Shown here piece after piece: positions 27,701 through 39,486 of a stretch of 64,000 nucleotides of DNA. The position numbers and the translations under genes were made by a program. A model generated the notes under the pieces. That model was not told the DNA's origin and searched no databases. It saw nothing but the letters and a program-made list of their open reading frames with translations. The stretch is taken from contig CM065182.1 of NCBI GenBank assembly GCA_033026295.1, positions 7,068,001 to 7,132,000 of the forward strand. Reading direction: 5' to 3'. Each line of letters opens with the position of its first letter. Within the stretch, counting starts at the first letter, position 1. This DNA is from Channa striata (lineage: Eukaryota; Chordata; Actinopteri; Anabantiformes; Channidae).

Positions 27701-28976
27701 ATGTTGTAAACTGTTCAGATGGTAATATTGGCAATATATGATAAAATGGCTCTTTGCAGCTACTCAGTTTGTAAGACACGCTGTCATAAAGAGGAGTATT
27801 AATTCCACGGGACGCTGACTGTTGATTGCAATCTCTGACAACATACAGCCGTCGAATACCTAATGTGAACTCTGACAAGTTCTGGTATTTGAATTTGAAT
27901 TTGCCAAATGTTCTCTGAGTTGTCACAGAAATGAACACGCAGTGGCTCATTCGCAGACACGCTCGCACAGGTGCCTTATTTGATAGGTGAATTAGTGCTG
28001 ATGATGCATGGCTGTTTGTCACACATGAGGGCACATCCATCTGTTGATCTGTCCCTGGGCACTTTGCTTTGTTTCTGCACTCAAATAAACTTCGGCATAA
28101 AATGAATTATTTAGCCCCGGTCTGCCAGCCTCCCTGTCTCAGTATCTGATTGTCTCTTGTGCTGGTCTATCTCTGTGCCTTTCTGTGTGTGTGTGTGTGT
28201 GTGTGTCTACAGGGGACGGCCAGGTGGACTTTGAGGAGTTCATGACAATACTGGGGCCAAAACTGCTGTCGTCTGACAACAGAGAAGGATTCCTGGGCAA
28301 CACCATTGACAACATCTTCTGGCAGGTGAGAGGCAAAGCTTCCTCCTCGCAGCTGGCAAACAGTCTGTTTCTCATCACTCACTCTCATCATCATTTATCA
28401 GTTCTCTCCTTTAGGGCTCCTCTTACTTACTCTGGTTCCCCTCTGACAGTGTATTTCAGCAGTCTGAGCAAGTCTTACGTTCTTAGGAAGAGCCCTCACT
28501 TCTGCAGGGACTCTGCACAGGCACACACCTACTTAAGTGCAAAAATACACACACACACACATAAACACACTTGCATACCCCCCCTCCCCAACCTGCCTGC
28601 TTCTTCTGTTCTATGGCTTTTTTTCTTGCGACTCGGGGCCTTGAAGGAATAGAGACCTGCTGAGAATTAAGTGTTTCTCTTTCTGTGTGTGTATGTTTTT
28701 GGGGTTTCTGGGTGTGTGTTTATTCATTGTAGCAGAAGGTATTACCATAATAAAGATTTCAAGGATGTTCCTCACGATGTAAAAAGTGTGAGGTTGCGTG
28801 CTTTCAAGTGTCCAAACTTGGCTCGGTGGTGATTAAGGCTGCAGCTCATCTACATGCTTTTGAACCTGCTCACTTTGTTTTGGAAAATTGCTCCAGACGC
28901 AACATTTTCTGCTCCCAGACTGTGTTTTACCTCTTAGGGAAGCCATGCGACAATGATGCAAAATGCAGAGTTTTGG

Positions 28977-29008
<32 letters not shown>

Positions 29009-32000
29009 TTAAGAGTATAAGGGGATTGAGTGTGAAGACGGCTGGTTGGGCAGGATGACGGCTCTCAGGAAGCTCTTCTCTGCTTTCCCTGAGTCAAATG
29101 AGAGGAGAAACCATTTAAAGGGTGACTCACTGAAATGAGGAGGTGTATGTGTGTGTGTTGTTTATCCTAGATTTCATTGTGCATTCATTTTAGAAAGTAA
29201 AACTGTCTATGCCATTTGCGCATGAGAAAACAAAAGAAATTATTGCATATTTTAACATCAGAAACATTTCTTTCCGATGTGTGTGAAGTAGGACACCTTT
29301 TTTAAATGAGACACATTGCATCTGTGACAGGGAGATGGAGCCAGCCAGCAAGGCTAAGAAAGATGAGAGAACAGAGAGGCAAGCTGGACAATATGTGGGG
29401 AAGGGGAGGGTGTTGGGGATGCTGTGGAGGGATGCCCCACATAAAGATACAGGGATATAAAGGAAAACCACAAAGGAGGAGAGTGGGAGAAAATGAAAGA
29501 AGAGGTGCAGGAGACTGTGATTCATGAAGGTCGCAGACAGTGTGCGTCTCAGGAGAGATTTAAAATGTTCACCTCCCACAAAGAGAGAGACAAACTGAAA
29601 GAAAACAGGAAGAAGGCAGCTGGAAAGAAAAAAATTAAGTCGGAAGATGAGAGAAGCGGGAGAGGTTGAGAGGGAAACAAAGGCGGGAAGAGAGAGGAGG
29701 ATGATGTGGAGGAAGAGGGAAATGAAATGGTGGGAGGAAGTGTGTGTGTGTGCATTTGTTTGTATTTCACAAACCTCAGAGGGAGGCAGGAAGAGACGGA
29801 GAGTCATTGTGTTAAAAAGAGGAAGATGGAAGAGCCAAATCATTGCCGGCCATAATGACTCAGTTCAGATAATATCCTCATACAGTGAGATGCATAATGG
29901 GTTTTTTTTTTCGTTGGGAAGGCTGGTGTTAGCATGTTGTGTGTGCAATTACATTTTCCTCCGTGTGCATTGGTGTGTGTGTTGTATACATCTTGTGTTC
30001 CCCGTGTGGCTCGGTGTATTGTTAAAACGTCTGAGAAGAACTTCAGATTTTCTGTTTATTTTCAACTATAGCCTCAGGCTGTTTTCCAGATCTGCTTTGA
30101 AGAATTCCTGACTTATGTTATAGCATCGCATTTCTGCTAATAGTAAATTAGATTTAATAAAGGAGCACCCAGTCTTCCTTAGCAAATTACGGTGCCTAAA
30201 GATTCATTTTCATCTGCAGTAAAAACAACCATATTTAAACCTATTATCTCAACAGTGTTTACGACTGTCTGTAAGAAAAATGTGTGTGCTGTGCGAGTGC
30301 AGGCGAGAGGTCTGCAGACTCTTTTCATCATTTTACAATGGCTGAGAAATTGTTGTAGACAGTGGCAGCCTTACATCACAGTCATTTAGCAGACTCTATT
30401 GGTTTATGAGATTTTCCTGCAGAAACAAGCAGCAGCTTTAGGGTTCTTGCTCAAGGGCATTTGACACAACATGTAGACGGGAGAAACTGAATCTGCCGTC
30501 GATGTTTTTCTTTACAGAGACAAAATCACTTCCCGACAGTATCAGTAACACCTGGCTGCAGACCACAGACTGACAAAGCCGACTTTTAACTTTTTCCTGA
30601 AATCAGAGCTTTTGTGACATTTCTGGGATTATTGCCTTTACTAATAACCTAACCATAACCACTCAACCTGATTGCCGAGCCATAACAATATTTACCTTAA
30701 TTTGTCAGCGACTAAAACTTCCAACTGGTATAAACACGACTACAGACAGTCCACCACATTTTTCTGCCCCAGACACTTTTGTCCTATTTGCTCATTCACC
30801 TTATACACCGATCAGCCATAACATTAAAACCCCCTCCAATAGCCCTGACCCACAGAGGCATGGACTCCACCAGACGTCTGAAGCTGTGGTATCCAGAACC
30901 AAGCTGTCAGTAACTGGTTCTTGAAGTCCTTTAAGTTGCAAGGTGGGGCCTCCATGCATCCGTCTTTTTTTTTCCAGCACATCAGATGCTCGACTTGATT
31001 GAGATCTGGAGAAACTGGAGACCAACTTTCACTTGTTGTTGTGTTCTTCGAATCATTCAGGAACCATTTCTGCAGTGTGGCAGGGAGCATTATCCAGATG
31101 TCCCGACTAATACGGTTTCTACGAAGGTGTGAACTTGGTCAGCAGCAACGTTTAATGGCTGCCACGTGTTGTTGTCCATGCAGAATATTGCTCCGGCACT
31201 GACCAAGACCAACCAGGTCCAACCATTTGTCATGAAACACGCGTTGATATATCCCACGAATGGCGTTGTAAGGACGTCATTAAAGTTATTCAGTTCAGCT
31301 GTCAGTGTTCACAATGTTATGGCTGATCCATGTGTTGTCAACTCATAAGTTCAGTTAGTAATAAGCAGTATATTGAGATATTCTCATTAATAAAAAAACT
31401 AGTAAACATTGTGGATTTGGAGCACATGCCACGGATAGAACTACACACCGGACCTTTGGACACTCAAGATGATGAAGAGTAAATGTAGTTAGTGGATGGT
31501 GAGTGATTTTAGACACAGCCTGCTTCTTGGCTTAGATGCAGTGATTTCCTGGAGTGTCCACTGGTTGGCACCACGGGGTTGCCAGGCAACCACTCACAGT
31601 ATAGTCCCCCTCCACCCCGAAAGAAATTGAATTTTCACGCTTTTTTCCCCTGAACTAAACAAAGAAGACATAGTGTGTTGATGCTGTTTCCTCCTGTTGG
31701 CATCGTTTATGCAAAGGTAATGTGGTGATCTGCCCCTCTGCTGGTTCGAGCTGCACGCTGAACGGACTGGAGAGTTGTACGGAAACAAAACCCATTCAAT
31801 CTTTCAACATGCAGTCAGTACTAATACACAGTAAATATTAGAGCTATATCAGCTGTAGTTCAAACAAACACTTCTACCATTAACTTGCAGTTTTGCAAAC
31901 CTCCAAGCGTCCTGACTTAGTGAACAGTTACTGCACATACCACATGACTGCAGCGTCCAGCTGGTGACCTTTGTTGCATGTCTCTCTCCCCATGTTTCCT

Positions 32001-35000
32001 GTCTGTCTCTTCACTGATGGTGGGCAAGAGAAAGCTAAAATGTCAAAAATAAGTACATTTCTAGAAGTAGAATTGCTGTCTTGCAGTTGTATGTGTACCT
32101 CTGCCAACCATTCAAGGTGTAGTTTACACGCACGTCCGTCCAGACTCACATTCTAATCGATAATTGCTGTACATATTGATGTTTCTGACAGTGTAAGGAA
32201 ATGCCCTCCAGATGTTCCGGAGATATTGTGTTCATAAGAATGGACATGATGACCCTGGGCACGGCTGTAATTGTTGTGGATAATGTGGTCAGTCGTGATC
32301 ACAGTCAACTGCTGAGACAGTGATCGATGATTATGCTAATAAGCAAATAAACCAATGTCGAATTTTTTAAAAGCAGGAGCTGTGTGTCATTGTGACCTGA
32401 TATTTATTGTTTGGTGGATTGTTTCATCCAGTTTACAGCATTATAAGTGCAATTATTCGAACAGCGGTGCATGAATGTAAGTGGGACAAAGCCTCTTCGC
32501 TTTCCGCTCCTCCATTGTGGAAAATTTGTCTCCAGATCGATATAAATCTGATTATATTTTTACAGTTGTTGCTGATTTGTAGTTGGCTGTAGCATATGCT
32601 GGTTACTTACCTACTTCAACTCGTGTTTGTGTGTGTTTGTATTTGTGTACATCCAGGGTACATGTGCACATCTTTGTATGTGCATTTTCGTTTTTGGCAC
32701 AAACATGGACAGTTTTGCAAGGAAAATAACAAAACTTCTGTTGAACTCGAAGGCCTCGCCTCACCTCAACCTGACAGCACTGTTGTAAGTCAGAAAAACA
32801 GCAGGAAAAGAGTGCGGAATAAAAGACACAGTGTTTGTCAGTCTGGTCGACTTTTTAGAGAAGGGTCAGATGACAAGGCAGGTGGACAACTGATGAAACA
32901 AGCTTGTGCTGTATGAGGGCAGGCAGGATTAGACGGGAAGGACAGGGTGTAAGCAGCCGTTCCCTTGATCGATGTGTCCTAGCTCGGTCGGTATGTCGCC
33001 GGTCAACGCTTATGATCCCCTGCTGTTTTCCTGTCGCACTCACACGCACACACACACACACACACACACCGCATATTCATTCCGTGAAAGACAAAATGCC
33101 CAGCAGACTAACTCGCAAGTCTCCCGTTCATCACTCTGTGTGTGTGAGAGTGTGTGTGTGAAGACAGCGTCCTTCAGAGACCGAACCGGAGGAGAAATCA
33201 CTCTGTTAGTTGGTAACAGGTAGCAGCTCCACCATGAGTTTCCCCCCATCAAACAGACAGACAGGAACATTGTATATTCTCCGTGCTCCTACCCTGAGCT
33301 GTCATGTTGTCTGTCCTGCGGCTGCAGTCCAAAGACTTGTTCCTCCGTTGCCCTGCATCCATTCACAGATGAGACATTTTTGGCACAAGGATAGCTGAAA
33401 TCTCAAGCCCTGACACTCCCTGTTTCACTGCCCCCAAGTGACACACCAGCTTATAAATCTGAAGTATTAAAACATGTACTTTGTGATACAGGACGTGCGA
33501 TGCTGTGTTTTTTCGTCTTGTTTGTTGTGTTGGACCAGGCGTCCACCTCGTGCCGTCGCTGTAGCTCGTTTGCTATTCGATAAAAAAAAAACCCTTTTAG
33601 AGAAAAGAAAAGGTTGTTTTAGTTCGAGCTAAGTTTGGCAATTTGCGGATAATATTGATCACATTTTCTTTCGTTGTTCTCGTTTACCTTAGTCACCAGA
33701 AAGATTATCTGCGTGAGTTTTTGTATGTAAGCAAGAGAGAAAAAAAAGCAGAAATGGAAAACCGGACAGAGACTGAGCAATTTAATGAGTGTGTTTGTCT
33801 TTGTGTGTGCAAAGTGATTCTTCCGTTTGCCGCACTGTTCCAGGTTTGCTATTTATCTTGTCTGCTTATGTGTTTCTTTGTTGTTGTGGCCTTGTGTGTG
33901 TGTGTGTGTGTGTGTTTTTGCGCACATGCATGTTTCCTCAATTACATAGTAAATCTAGACCGGTTAGAGTTGGAATCAATACACATTTGCAGACCAGTTT
34001 TCCTGCGCATCACTGCACACAGAAGCAGACGTGCAATATAAATATAGATCTGAGTCATCCAGGTCTAATGCATCCATAAAATGTGTTTTATACAATACAT
34101 TAGATATGTATGCAGGCTGGAAGATGATATCACACTTTTCTATGAATGCAATAATGTCTGGTACATTCCACTCCATCATTCCATCACTGATTTATAAACC
34201 TAAATAAAATGCTTTTGCTAGATTAAATAATGGTACATTTTTTTCGTCATTCAAGATGTGCAACAAAATTGTGTCAGATTATTAAAGCAATAATTTTCCT
34301 TAGCTTAGCCTAAAGACTGTAAACAGGTCAAACAACTAGCCTGACTCTCACCAACCACCTGTGACATAGTCATATTTTAGGTCTATATATATTGGATTAT
34401 TTCTTGTTGTCTTCCAGTCTCCAGATAATGTATCTAGACAAACAAGGCTAAAAAAAGAGCAAAAGTTCAACAAAACCTCTGATTAAATAACAGCTTGATA
34501 TTTTACCGCTTTGGTTTTCACACAGATTCATTTCACATGTATTGGAAATCAGCGTGAGAGGAACTTTGGATCAACACTGCCTCCTAACAATTTTATTTCT
34601 GCATCATCAAACTTTTATAGACACAGTTGGGTGAAAATTGTTGCATCCGCTTTGAATAATTTATGATGAAGGATCATTTGTTCTTGCTCATTGGTGCTTA
34701 TAGGCTTTATAGAGAAAACAGTCACTTAACACTCAACCATAAATATATCCTCTATGTCTTTATTGTCTTTATCCTAAACTAAGCAACTTTAATTGGTGTA
34801 GCTTCATATTTCCGAGAGAAATAAGAGGTTTGCATCATTCTTCTCATTAAACTCTGAGCCAGAAAGCGATCAAGTGTGTTTCCCTAAATTTGTCTTATTC
34901 CATATGAGTATGACCAGGCAGTGTCACGTTTTATTTATTAATGGTGACATTTTGGAGAGTATCAATTTGCACTAATAACTGACTCTCTAACCTCTGTATG

Positions 35001-38000
35001 TTTCCTGGGATAAACAATACCTAATGTTCATAAAGGGTGGTTGAGCATGAAAGATGCTGTTTTCAACATTTACTCTAGCAGGCTGTGCAGGGAAGGCACA
35101 AGGACTATCCTCTTGTTAAAATGAGCATCTCTTCTTCACTATCACAACTCTTTTACGTCTCTTTCTGCCACCATTGCCTGCCAGTTCTGTTTTCTCCATC
35201 TGTGTCTCCCACTACTTCCTTCATCTCAGTTTTCTGACCTCACCATGTCACCATGCTTTCCTATCTTACAGTATCTCTCCCTCTGTGCATTCCCCCCCAC
35301 CCCCCTCCCCTCTTTGCTTCGACTGGATCCGTAGTTGTGCTAAACCAAGTGATGATTGTGTGTGAAGCTATTAGTGAGGTAAATAATCTTGACATAAATC
35401 CTCTGTGTTTGTGGATTGTGGTGGGGGATATGCAGGAAGGCAGGAAGTAAATGTTTGATTTTGGGAAAATTGGGGAGGACAGAGAAGATTTAGTCCTTTA
35501 AACACAAACAGCTGACAATACAGCCACTTATAATTAGCTAAATGCAATAATTTTCATTGATACATCCATTAAACGATGCGTGCTTGCCCACATGAATGTG
35601 TGCACACCCACAAATAGCAGCACTGATCCACAGACTCATTCATGTGCTTGGATCTCTGCACATTCCTCTGTGGTTTTCTTCTCCGTTCGTCTGCCCTCTT
35701 AAAGCCAGTTTGTGGGTGACTGTGTCTCTGCATTGATCGCTGTGTGCCCCCGCAGTTTGACATGCAGCAGCTGTCTCTAGATGAGCTGAAGCAGGTGCTG
35801 TTCCATGCCTTCCGGGACCACCTGACAATGAAGGACATAGAGAACATCATCATCACAGAGGAGGAGAGCCTCAACGAAACCTCAGGGAACTGCCCTGAGT
35901 ATGAAGGAGGTGAGGAGGCTGTTCTCACGCAAACTTTGCTCCACACTAACAGACTAACTTCGTACTGTAATTCTTATGATGCCTGTGCTTTGCACAACGT
36001 TATCGAGGGGCATGTCCACCTGTGACTAAAATCCGGCCACCACACACAGCCCTATGGCACTGTGACAGCTGGAAGGTCCCGGGTTCAATCCCATTGGTCA
36101 GCTGTCGCCTTTTTGTCATCCCACAATCCACAATAACTATTGACTGTAAATTGCCTGTAGGTGTGAACATAATTATGTCTGTTTCTATGTGTGGCCCTGT
36201 CACAGACATGGCAACTGTCCCGTCTCACCCAGTGACAGCTGGGATGGCTGGATTTCTCTTTCTGTACCTGTTAGCGACTGCTTCTTAGAGCTGTTGGTAG
36301 GCATGTGCATAAGGTTTGGAAGCTCTTTCCCGTCCCTGCAGTTTTAATTTGTTAAAGCTACAGGATGTTTCACCTTTTTTTATTTGAGTTGACTTAACCG
36401 GAGGGGTCCTGTCAAAACCTTCAGACCCAGACTCATTAAACAGCAATGCCAGCAGTGCACAAACATTAATTTCTAAAACATTTTAGAGAATTTCAACTAG
36501 TTAGTTTTTTTTTTTTTTTTTGTAATTTCATAATCTTAAGTGCTCGGTCTGATCACAGCAGGGCACAGAGGGGGAGCAGGGGGCTCGTCTCATAAGTTTT
36601 ATCTTAAGTGAAATATTTTAGTTTTCAGCCTTGCTCACATAGCACAGCACAGCTATCAGAGTAGTATTGATTTTATCTTTTTAGTATCAGTTAGAATAAA
36701 TTGGAAAAGACAAAGTGTAGTGTTGAGGGCATAAAATTACATTTTTAAATACAAATTTAATTAAGGCAAATTTCAAGGTTAAAGCCTGAATCTGCTGCTA
36801 CAGTATATTGTACCAACATCACTATCCACCAAAAGCTTTCATGGAAAGACTTGATCCTGAGACAAAGGGCAATAATGTTGATGCATATTCAGGAAAACTG
36901 TTAAAATATGTAAATAATGAATTTAAATAATAAATCCTGTTTATCTCAAGGGCACAGGATTAGATCATGGAGATGTTTGCTAATATTCCAGCGTTCAAGT
37001 GAAGCACAGAAAGCCTTTTTCTTGGGACGAAATCATGTTTCTTGGTGGGGAAAAGGGAAACAAGTTGCCCAAATTAAACGTTGTGTTAGTTATGAGACAG
37101 AACTAGAAAATCGTCTTTGTGCTGTAGAGCAGCCACCAAGTCATGCTCGGAAAAAGATAAAGATGGATCAAACACTCTAGGAAAATAGAAAAGTCTTAAT
37201 GAATCAACTGGGTTCTGGCTTACAGTCTTGCAGAGTCCTAGAAAGAGACGGCTGGAAGGAAAAGGGCAACGTTAGCAGAGAAGGGACAGTGAAGGAGGCG
37301 ATAAGAGGCTAAAGAAGGGATCAGGAAAGTGCTGGCTTCCTCTTTTCCACAAAGTTTCTGATGTTGAGGCTCGAAGGAAGGGCGTGTCATGGAGTTGGCG
37401 GGAGGAAAAGTAAACCATAAAGACCCGAAAGAGGAGAAGCAGACAGAGGGTGACGTGATGAAGAGGTGTAGAGACAACCTGTAAATGACAGCTGTACGTC
37501 TCCCCCATATTTAACAATCTTCTCGCACCTTCATCTTCCCGCTTTCATGGCTGCTTCCTTCCCGTCTTCTTCCCATCCAGCGGGACTTCAGTGCCTCTCA
37601 TAATTCCTCTTAGATCCACGACTCAGAGCCCGACTTGATTTATTGATGCACCGTGTGATTTTAACAAACTGAGACAAGGGGGCTGACGGAGAGGAAACTT
37701 TTGGTTGTTGCTCCTACTTCAAGGCCTGTTGGAGGACACATCTGTCTCTGCTCCTCGTTCTCTTCCGCTCTCCAGAGATTATGTCTTTGGAGGAAAAGAG
37801 GCTTTTTAGCCCAAACAGACAGTAGAACGTAAGTTCCACCTCGCTCCTCTTGTCTTTGTTTTTTGCTGCAGCGGAGCGAGTATTAGAACCGGTCTGTGCC
37901 GCTCGCGTATTCATCAATTTTAAAGTGGAGACATTTCCACTGTTGATCTGGGTCACGGAAACAAATTGCAAAACATGACAACTAGAAGTATTAGCTCAAA

Positions 38001-39486
38001 GGTATTTGCTGGGGTCAGTGAACAAAGGTGCACAATGAGAAACAGGTTGAATTCATTCACTATAGATGATTCTGAATTTTTAATGCAGCCACATCAGGTC
38101 TTAGGCTTATGGTAAGTTTATTAATCTTTCTGCAGAGTTTGAGCTCAAAACTCTTTATCCACATGAGCATGAGTCCGTTCGTGATCTTGTGAACACTCTT
38201 TGTGGCAAAACAATGTAAAATTTTATTCTGTTAAGAAAGGTGGTTCAGGGGTCATTATAAGGAGCTTCTGTTAAAGGTTAATTTCTCATTTAAAATCTAT
38301 AAATACGGTAATAATGACAGCCTCAAAACAAATAATTTTTTCAACAGTATGTTGACTATTTTGAGGTAAGGATGGTAGATATAATATAGTTAAGCATTAA
38401 ATAAGCCTTCAACACCAATCATTTCATCAGTAGTTTGCAGGCTAAACAAATAATGTTTAATGTAAATAATGACTTGACATGAGAGGTGTGTCCATTAAGG
38501 CAACAAGGGAAATTAAGACACATTTTTACAGCAATAACAACAAAACACAAAACGATTGCTGCAGAAGTATTCTTAGAAAAAAATACCTTTTACTCTGAAA
38601 AAAATTAGTCTCTCAAAGGAGAGCGTTAAATGGATAAAGACAAAACCAGTTTACAATGACTAAGGCCAATTCCTGTGCTCTGGTGCTGCAGTTTTCTCGT
38701 GGGAGCTGCAGCTTTGGTTCTTCGATTGTCATTTACCTTTTTTCTTAGAAATTTCCGTATCTTAAGGCAACCACGGTGAGTGAATGGCTATTCTTTGTAG
38801 AATATAGAAAGTAACTTCTAAAAACCACTAAAATGTTGTCGCAAAAACCAATGACAAAAAAGTTGAATGAGAAATTGCAGTTACAGAGGGCCACTCCTTC
38901 CCGTTCCCAGAGACTCCGCTTCACACATCGATATATAACGACGGTCATACACTATGTCTCCTGTGGCAGCCAGTACTCAGGTAAAGATGGAGCTAAAATA
39001 ATTTGTATTATTCATTTGGTCGTATACCAAAAGGCTGCCGGGGAACCTGGGGCCACACCTCCAACCCAATGTAGGAGGTGCTCATGAATAATGCAAATCT
39101 TATGTAAACAGCTCCTAAAACAGCTTGCTGGGGACACGGAAGATGGAGAAAGATGGATTCAGAAAACCTGTATAGCTTGTTCATTCAGTGGAGATGACCG
39201 TAATTCAAGCTTTCACTTTCTTTTCCATTATTAGTTGATCAGTAAATTAATAATCAAGGGGACAAACTGGGAATAAAGAATTATTTATACAGACTCTCGT
39301 GTTAAAAGAATTATAGTCTTGTTCCTTATTCCTTTCTCTTCTCTTTCTCTCCTCTCAGTCCATCCTAAGAAGAAGAATCGGCAGACGTGTGTCAGGAAAA
39401 GTCTGATTTGCGCCTTCGCTATGGCTTTCATCATCAGTGTCATGCTTATCGCGGCCAATCAGATGCTGCGGAACGGCATGGAGTAA
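21657..39486 (+). CDS. caln1: Calneuron 1 (EF-hand Ca2+ sensor), five coding exons
   Basis: Coding exons: 21657-21774, 26175-26318, 28213-28325, 35756-35909 and 39359-39486. All junctions are GT-AG and in frame, giving 218 codons plus stop against about 219 in human. Two canonical EF-hand loops are visible: residues 49-60 (DRDGNGFISKQE) and 85-96 (DMDGDGQVDFEE). The C-terminal pair is degenerate, as in the family. A hydrophobic C-terminal segment (about 191-209, in SLICAFAMAFIISVMLIAAN) makes it a tail-anchored protein. In mammals calneurons sit on Golgi membranes, bind Ca2+ with high affinity and inhibit phosphatidylinositol 4-kinase IIIbeta in neurons. The N terminus MPFHHVRAGLLY and the exon 4 sequence favour CALN1 over its paralogue CABP7 (calneuron 2). 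The start ATG has A at -3. No damage is seen. Confidence 0.96.
21775..26174 (+). other. caln1: caln1 intron between coding exons 1 and 2
   Basis: Phase 1, GTGAGT...GCAG intron of 4.4 kb. It holds poly-T runs (22249-22261, 24845-24867), possible regulatory DNA at 24240-24760 (see findings) and a weak SINE-like tract near 25450-25520. No additional exon was recognised. Confidence 0.85.
24708..24725 (+). promoter_or_regulatory. PBX-PREP/MEIS decamer plus homeodomain site
   Basis: TGATTGACAG (24708-24717) is the exact PBX1-PREP1 heterodimer consensus. It overlaps by one base GGTAATTAG (24717-24725), which contains the homeodomain core TAATTA. This composite arrangement is typical of developmental enhancers. 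Whether it is bound is unknown. Confidence 0.45.
26175..26318 (+). CDS. caln1: caln1 coding exon 2 (EF-hand 1)
   Basis: Encodes EIREAFRVL, the first EF-hand loop DRDGNGFISKQE, and the helix LGMAMRSLGYMPSEVELAII up to the first part of EF-hand 2 (LDMDG). Enters and leaves in phase 1; the second loop is split by the next intron. Confidence 0.96.
26319..28212 (+). other. caln1: caln1 intron 2 with candidate conserved non-coding DNA
   Basis: Phase 1 intron. Segments 26680-27110 and 27480-27640 are free of simple repeats and rich in motifs: an AAAGGTCAAAG nuclear-receptor-like tract at 26876-26886 and several TAATTA-type homeodomain cores near 27496-27610. The 3' end is a (TG)n tract that forms the splice-acceptor region. 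Confidence 0.75.
28184..28206 (+). repeat. caln1: (TG)11 tract in 3' splice site of caln1 exon 3
   Basis: TG units run to within six bases of the exon (then CTACAG), occupying the position normally held by the polypyrimidine tract. UG-rich RNA is a known target of TDP-43 and CELF proteins. Confidence 0.95.
28213..28325 (+). CDS. caln1: caln1 coding exon 3 (EF-hand 2 end)
   Basis: Encodes GDGQVDFEEFMTILGPKLLS and on to NTIDNIFWQ. It completes the second functional EF-hand and the linker to the C-terminal lobe, and ends in phase 0 at a GTGAGA donor. Confidence 0.95.
28979..29008. repeat. (GT)n microsatellite
   Basis: GT dinucleotide run of about 14-15 units inside caln1 intron 3. Confidence 0.95.
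29380..29830. repeat. Polypurine (AG-rich) tract
   Basis: The + strand is overwhelmingly A and G (runs of GAGAG, GGAGG, GAAAG) for roughly 450 bases with only scattered pyrimidines. The resulting absence of stops gives a long open frame on the minus strand that is a composition artefact, rich in Ser, Leu and Phe. Confidence 0.75.
30804..31333 (-). mobile_element. Degenerate, internally deleted Tc1-like transposon
   Basis: Imperfect terminal inverted repeats are visible: TACACCGATCAGCCATAACA at the left end, and its near-complement around ATGTTATGGCTGATCCATG at the right end (about 31312-31331). On the minus strand, 30824-31090 encodes the C-terminal end of a Tc1-type DDE transposase: SPDLNQVEHL (family SPDLNPIEHLW, holding the last catalytic acidic residue) followed by MEAPPCNLKDFKNQLLTAW. 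The rest of the transposase is deleted or scrambled, so the copy is dead. It sits in caln1 intron 3 against the gene's orientation. Superfamily assignment rests on the transposase motif. Confidence 0.85.
34295..34365. repeat. Fragment of a dispersed fish repeat
   Basis: The tract CTTAGCTTAGCCTAAAGACT followed by GTAAACAGG and CTAGCCTGACTC resembles a repeat I remember as frequent in percomorph genomes. The fragment is short and I cannot name the family. Confidence 0.4.
35756..35909 (+). CDS. caln1: caln1 coding exon 4
   Basis: Encodes FDMQQLSLDELKQVLFHAFR, DHLTMKDIENIIITEEESLN and ETSGNCPEYEG, the degenerate C-terminal EF-hand lobe. Starts in phase 0 after CGCAG and ends in phase 1 at a GTGAGG donor. 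The LNETSGNC tract distinguishes CALN1 from CABP7. Confidence 0.95.
35910..39358 (+). other. caln1: caln1 intron 4
   Basis: Phase 1 intron of 3.4 kb ending in a good pyrimidine tract and CTCTCAG. It contains a SINE near its 5' end and a T-run at about 36505-36521, and is otherwise without recognisable features. Confidence 0.85.
36045..36252 (+). repeat. tRNA-derived SINE in caln1 intron 4
   Basis: A B-box-like GGGTTCAATCCC lies at 36081-36092. It is followed by a body matching a common fish SINE layout: CCCACAATCCACAATAAC, ACTGTAAATTGCCTGTAGGT, GTGTGGCCCTGTCACAGACA and a final GTGACAGCTGGGATGGCTGG. The A-box side is degraded. The family name is not known to me. Confidence 0.65.
39359..39486 (+). 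CDS. caln1: caln1 coding exon 5 (tail anchor, stop)
   Basis: Encodes VHPKKKNRQTCVRKSLICAF and AMAFIISVMLIAANQMLRNGME, ending in TAA at 39484-39486. A basic stretch precedes the hydrophobic tail anchor that inserts the protein into Golgi and vesicle membranes. The last residues RNGME replace RSGMK of human. Confidence 0.96.

Larger units (their letters stand above)
28326..35755 (+). other. caln1: caln1 intron 3 (7.4 kb)
   Basis: Largest coding-region intron of the gene. It contains CA/TG microsatellites (28979-29008, about 33050-33070), a long polypurine stretch (29380-29830), a Tc1-type transposon relic (30804-31333) and a short dispersed-repeat fragment near 34295-34365. No internal exon was recognised. 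Confidence 0.85.

Noticed and set aside
29190..29843. 217-codon open frame on the minus strand in caln1 intron 3
   Set aside because: It lies over the polypurine tract; stop-poor composition explains it. The product is a Ser/Leu/Phe-rich low-complexity string without any family motif.
21657..39486. Assignment as cabp7 (calneuron 2)
   Set aside because: MPFHHV, REAFRVLDRD and LNETSGNC follow CALN1, not the CABP7 residues at the same positions.
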